This document shows, piece after piece, positions 59,329 to 64,000 of a stretch of 64,000 nt of DNA. The first letter of the stretch is position 1. Each line of letters starts with the position of its first letter. The stretch is from contig NZ_JASHIK010000004.1 in assembly GCF_030733745.1 (NCBI RefSeq), forward strand, positions 124,001 to 188,000, read 5' to 3'. Below the pieces are notes generated by a model. The model saw only the letters and a list, made by a program, of their open reading frames with translations. It ran no database searches and was not told where the DNA came from. A program made the position numbers and the translations under genes. This stretch comes from Stappia sp. MMSF_3263. GTDB lineage: Bacteria > Pseudomonadota > Alphaproteobacteria > Rhizobiales > Stappiaceae.

Positions 59329-60857
59329 TGGATATTCGGGCAGCGGAAATCTCCGCCATCCTCAAGGACCAGATCAAGAATTTCGGCAAGGAAGCCGAAA
59401 TTACGGAAGTTGGTCAGGTGCTCTCGGTGGGCGACGGTATCGCTCGCGTCTACGGTCTCGACCAGGTTCAGGCCGGCGAGATGGTCGAGTTCCCGGGCGG
59501 CATCAAGGGCATGGCGCTCAACCTTGAAACCGACAATGTCGGTATCGTGCTTTTCGGGTCCGATCGTGACATCAAGGAAGGCGACACGGTCAAGCGGACC
59601 GGCGCCATCGTGGAGATCCCGGTCGGCAAGGGCCTTCTCGGCCGCGTCGTCGATCCGCTCGGCCAGCCTCTCGACGGCAAGGGGCCGATCGAGGGCGCCG
59701 AGATGCGCCGCGTCGATGTCAAGGCACCTGGCATTCTGCCGCGCAAGGGCGTGCACGAGCCGATGTCGACCGGTCTCAAGGCCATCGATGCCCTGATCCC
59801 GGTCGGCCGTGGCCAGCGCGAGTTGGTAATCGGTGATCGCCAGACCGGCAAGACCGCCATCATTCTGGATACTTTCCTCAACCAGAAGCCGATGCACGCG
59901 ACGGACAATGAGGGCGAGAAGCTCTATTGCATCTACGTCGCTGTTGGCCAGAAGCGCTCCACCGTCGCCCAGTTCGTGAAGCAGCTCGAGGAATCGGGCG
60001 CCTTGGAGTACTCGGTGATTGTCGCGGCCACCGCGTCGGATGCGGCGCCGCTGCAGTTCCTGGCGCCGTTCGCGGGCACTGCCATTGGCGAGTATTTCCG
60101 CGACAACGGCATGCATGCCGTGATCGGTTACGACGATCTGACCAAGCAGGCCGTGGCCTATCGCCAGATGTCGCTCCTTCTCCGCCGTCCGCCGGGGCGT
60201 GAAGCCTTCCCGGGCGACGTGTTCTACCTGCACTCTCGCCTGCTCGAGCGCTCGGCCAAGCTGAACGAGGCCAACGGGTCCGGTTCGCTGACCGCGCTGC
60301 CGGTCATCGAGACCCAGGGCAACGACGTTTCGGCCTTCATTCCGACCAACGTGATCTCGATCACCGATGGCCAGATCTTCCTTGAGACGGATCTGTTCTT
60401 CCAGGGCATCCGCCCGGCGGTGAACGTCGGTCTGTCGGTGTCGCGCGTGGGCTCGTCCGCCCAGATCAAGGCGATGAAGCAGGTTGCCGGCAAGATCAAG
60501 GGCGAGCTCGCCCAGTATCGCGAGATGGCGGCGTTCGCCCAGTTCGGTTCGGACCTCGATGCCACGACCCAGCGTCTGCTGAACCGTGGAGCGCGACTGA
60601 CCGAGCTTCTGAAGCAGGGGCAGTTCCAGCCGCTGAAGACCCAGGAACAGGTCGCCGTGATCTATGCCGGCGTCAATGGTTACCTGGACAAGCTGCCGCT
60701 GGACAAGGTGAAGGCCTTCGAGGAAGGCCTGCTGCTCAACCTGCGCGGCGAACATGCCGACCTCCTAGATGCGATCTGGGAGAAGAAGGCGCTGGACGAC
60801 GAGCTCGAAGGCCGCCTGAAGGCGGTTATCGAGACGTTCCTGAAGAACTTCGCCTGA
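59328..60857 (+). CDS. atpA: ATP synthase F1 alpha subunit
   Basis: Regulatory nucleotide-binding subunit of F1 (509 residues, usual length). Beta-barrel domain with [14 protein letters not shown] (about 28-41), P-loop GDRQTGKTA (about 169-177), and the [20 protein letters not shown] stretch that includes the ATP synthase alpha/beta signature (about 364-383). It alternates with beta around gamma. It overlaps atpH by one base. Confidence 0.98.
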   Translation: MDIRAAEISAILKDQIKNFGKEAEITEVGQVLSVGDGIARVYGLDQVQAGEMVEFPGGIKGMALNLETDNVGIVLFGSDRDIKEGDTVKRTGAIVEIPVGKGLLGRVVDPLGQPLDGKGPIEGAEMRRVDVKAPGILPRKGVHEPMSTGLKAIDALIPVGRGQRELVIGDRQTGKTAIILDTFLNQKPMHATDNEGEKLYCIYVAVGQKRSTVAQFVKQLEESGALEYSVIVAATASDAAPLQFLAPFAGTAIGEYFRDNGMHAVIGYDDLTKQAVAYRQMSLLLRRPPGREAFPGDVFYLHSRLLERSAKLNEANGSGSLTALPVIETQGNDVSAFIPTNVISITDGQIFLETDLFFQGIRPAVNVGLSVSRVGSSAQIKAMKQVAGKIKGELAQYREMAAFAQFGSDLDATTQRLLNRGARLTELLKQGQFQPLKTQEQVAVIYAGVNGYLDKLPLDKVKAFEEGLLLNLRGEHADLLDAIWEKKALDDELEGRLKAVIETFLKNFA

Positions 60858-60892
60858 CGTGTGACTGACGGCAACCGGGACAAGGGGCGGCC

Positions 60893-61762
60893 ATGCCGAG
60901 CCTGAAGGATTTACGAAACCGGATCGCCTCCGTGAAGGCGACGCAGAAGATCACCAAGGCCATGCAGATGGTGGCCGCGGCGAAACTGCGTCGTGCGCAG
61001 GAGGCGGCCGAGGCCGCGCGGCCCTATGCGGAACGCATGGAAGCAGTGCTGGCCAATCTTGCCAGCGCCTTCGAGGGACGCGACGACGCACCGCAGCTCC
61101 TTGCCGGTACCGGCAAGGACGATGTGCATCTGCTTCTCGTCGCCACCGCCGAGCGCGGTCTATGCGGCGGCTTCAACTCCTCGATCGCCAAGCTGGCGCG
61201 CGAGCGGGCGAAGTCGCTGATCGCGCAGGGCAAGACGGTCAAGATCGTCTGTGTCGGCAAGAAGGGCTTCGATTCCTTGAAGCGCGACATGGGCGCTCAC
61301 ATCGTCAAGACGATCGAGCTTCGCCACGTCAAGCGGGTCGCCTTCGAGAACGCGGACGAGATCGGCGATCTCGTCCGGCAAATGTTCGAAGAAGGCGAGT
61401 TCGACGTCTGCACGCTCTTTTATGCCCGGTTCCAGTCCGTGATCAGCCAGGTGCCGACGGCACAGCAGCTCATCCCGGCGATATTCGGCGAGGCAGCGGA
61501 GCTTGACGCGGTCTACGAGTACGAGCCCGACGAGGCGGAGATTCTCGAGGATCTCCTCCCGCGCAACATCTCGGTACAGATCTTCCGGGGTCTTCTCGAG
61601 AATGCGGCTTCCGAGCAGGGCGCGCGCATGAGCGCGATGGACAACGCCACACGCAACGCTGGTGACATGATCAACAAGCTGACGCTCAACTACAACCGTC
61701 AGCGGCAGGCTCAGATCACCAAGGAGCTGATCGAAATCATCTCGGGCGCCGAGGCGCTCTGA
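60893..61762 (+). CDS. atpG: ATP synthase F1 gamma subunit
   Basis: Central rotor shaft of F1 (289 residues). The N-terminal helix [36 protein letters not shown] pairs with the C-terminal [15 protein letters not shown] helix, and [11 protein letters not shown] is the central signature (about 84-94). Lies 35 bases after atpA and 24 before atpD. Confidence 0.97.
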   Translation: MPSLKDLRNRIASVKATQKITKAMQMVAAAKLRRAQEAAEAARPYAERMEAVLANLASAFEGRDDAPQLLAGTGKDDVHLLLVATAERGLCGGFNSSIAKLARERAKSLIAQGKTVKIVCVGKKGFDSLKRDMGAHIVKTIELRHVKRVAFENADEIGDLVRQMFEEGEFDVCTLFYARFQSVISQVPTAQQLIPAIFGEAAELDAVYEYEPDEAEILEDLLPRNISVQIFRGLLENAASEQGARMSAMDNATRNAGDMINKLTLNYNRQRQAQITKELIEIISGAEAL

Positions 61763-63226
<1,464 letters not shown>

Positions 63227-63250
63227 CGAGACAGGGATCAGAGGCACGAC

Positions 63251-63658
63251 ATGGCAGGAGCATTCCAGTTCGAGCTCGTCTCTCCGGAGCGACTTCTTCT
63301 GTCCGAAGAGGCGACGATGGTCGTGGTGCCGGGGGCAGAGGGCGAATTCGGCATCATGGCCGGCCATGCTCCGATGATGTCCACCCTGCGACCGGGCGTC
63401 CTCAGGGTGTCCGGTGCAGCCGGCGACGATCAGGCCTATTATGTGCGTGGCGGGTTCGCCGAAGCCGGTCCCAAGGGACTGACGGTTCTTGCCGAGCACG
63501 CAATCGCGCTCAATGACCTCAACGCCGATGATCTGGCGCGCCAGATCAAGGAGGCCGAAGAGGACGTGACGGATGCCGACGATGATGCCACGCGCGAGAA
63601 GGCGGCGGTGCATCTCGCCCAGCTCCGCGATGTTCAGGCGGCGCTCGCTGCGGCCTGA
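63251..63658 (+). CDS. atpC: ATP synthase F1 epsilon subunit
   Basis: Rotor subunit that can inhibit ATP hydrolysis (135 residues). N-terminal beta sandwich with FELVSPERLLLSEEATMVVVPGAEGEFGIMAGHAP, the family signature, and a C-terminal helical hairpin (about 88-135). It ends the F1 operon; a strong terminator follows 36 bases downstream. Confidence 0.96.
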   Translation: MAGAFQFELVSPERLLLSEEATMVVVPGAEGEFGIMAGHAPMMSTLRPGVLRVSGAAGDDQAYYVRGGFAEAGPKGLTVLAEHAIALNDLNADDLARQIKEAEEDVTDADDDATREKAAVHLAQLRDVQAALAAA

Positions 63659-63694
63659 CCCTTGCGAGGGCCAATCTTCGGCTTGCGGATATCA

Positions 63695-63722
63695 GGGGCG
63701 CCCTACCGGGCGCCCCTTTTTT
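63695..63722 (+). terminator. Rho-independent terminator after atpC
   Basis: GGGGCGCCC at 63695-63703 with GGGCGCCCC at 63708-63716, a perfect 9-bp stem with a TACC loop, followed by six T. Confidence 0.95.
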
Positions 63723-63819
63723 GTCCAGACCTGGCCAAACGGAAGCCACGCGGTCCCGATTGAAAGCGGATGCGAAAACGGGTGGACATCGCTCGCATGC
63801 ATCCCGCATCGTTCAGTCA

Positions 63820-64000
63820 ATGAGCAACGCCGCATCATCCGCATTCGCCTCCTCCACTGGTCGCCCCGCGGCGCCGGAGGGATTTCGCGTGCTTCCCGGC
63901 CGGCTCGACCGTGCGGCGCAGGAAAGCCTCCTGGGGGAAGTTCGCGCGGTCGTCGCGGAGGCTCCGCTGTTCACACCGGAAATGCCGCGCAGCGGTAAAC
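63820..64000 (+). CDS. AlkB-like 2-oxoglutarate/Fe(II) dioxygenase, 5' part
   Basis: First 60 codons of a gene cut by the window end. The translation reads GFRVLPGRLDRAAQESLLG and then VVAEAPLFTPEMPRSGK, which matches the start of alphaproteobacterial AlkB-type DNA-repair dioxygenases (A-P-L-[FY]-T-P-x-M-P-R-x-G-K). The iron ligands lie beyond the edge. ATG 63820 is the likely start. The long open frame at 63573 in another phase is a shadow. Confidence 0.75.
   Translation, partial: MSNAASSAFASSTGRPAAPEGFRVLPGRLDRAAQESLLGEVRAVVAEAPLFTPEMPRSGK

Overview
The window is a gene-dense, high-GC stretch of an alphaproteobacterial chromosome. The order truB-rpsO-pnp, an F1-only atpHAGDC operon next to priA, an mdh-sucCD-sucAB-lpdA block close to sdhCDAB, an Omp19/Inh-type lipoprotein and a tandem two-binding-protein yej transporter all point to Rhizobiales (Hyphomicrobiales). 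A marine Stappia/Roseibium-like genome is a guess from general resemblance only. I saw no tRNA, rRNA, CRISPR, insertion sequence, prophage or integrase other than XerC.

Layout. 1-3.3 kb: end of truB, rpsO, pnp. 3.3-7.2 kb (minus): a LuxP-type AI-2 receptor translationally coupled to a membrane GGDEF-EAL protein. 7.5-9.0 kb: dapB, gpmA. 9.15-11.9 kb (minus): kdsB, pheA, a PfkB-type sugar/adenosine kinase. 12-14.4 kb: membrane cytochrome c and a CHASE-GGDEF protein. 14.6-22.5 kb: yejA1-yejA2-yejB-yejE-yejF peptide importer. 22.5-28.7 kb (minus): lytic transglycosylase, recR, ybaB, dnaX, the 4.5S SRP RNA, an acyl-CoA synthetase. 28.9-31.7 kb: HIT, NudC, histidine-phosphatase-like and EI24/CysZ-like genes. 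31.8-36.2 kb: sdhC-sdhD-sdhA-fkbM-sdhB. 36.3-41.9 kb: mixed small genes (beta-barrel, MAPEG, two CMD/AhpD proteins, an odd LMW phosphatase, GNAT, Omp19-like, zapE). 42-53.4 kb: mdh, sucC, an AT-richer 3-TM orphan, sucD, sucA, odhB, a LysE exporter, an SDR, lpdA. 53.5-56.1 kb (minus): two small exported proteins, xerC, transaldolase/FSA. 56.3-63.7 kb: priA and atpHAGDC. The 3' edge cuts an AlkB-like gene.

How it fits together. Much of the window is central energy metabolism: succinate dehydrogenase, malate dehydrogenase, succinyl-CoA synthetase, 2-oxoglutarate dehydrogenase with its E3, and the catalytic half of ATP synthase. A TTTACGTAA motif lies just ahead of both sdhC and mdh and may tie the two TCA operons together.

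The most interesting system is at 3335-7221. The periplasmic protein keeps all nine AI-2-contacting residues that I recall for Vibrio LuxP. Its partner has a LuxQ-like periplasmic and juxtamembrane region, but PAS-GGDEF-EAL replaces the LuxQ kinase-receiver output. This looks like a direct route from the AI-2 quorum signal to cyclic-di-GMP turnover. A second, separately encoded CHASE-GGDEF protein (12971-14422) keeps a feedback I-site that the LuxQ-like enzyme lacks.
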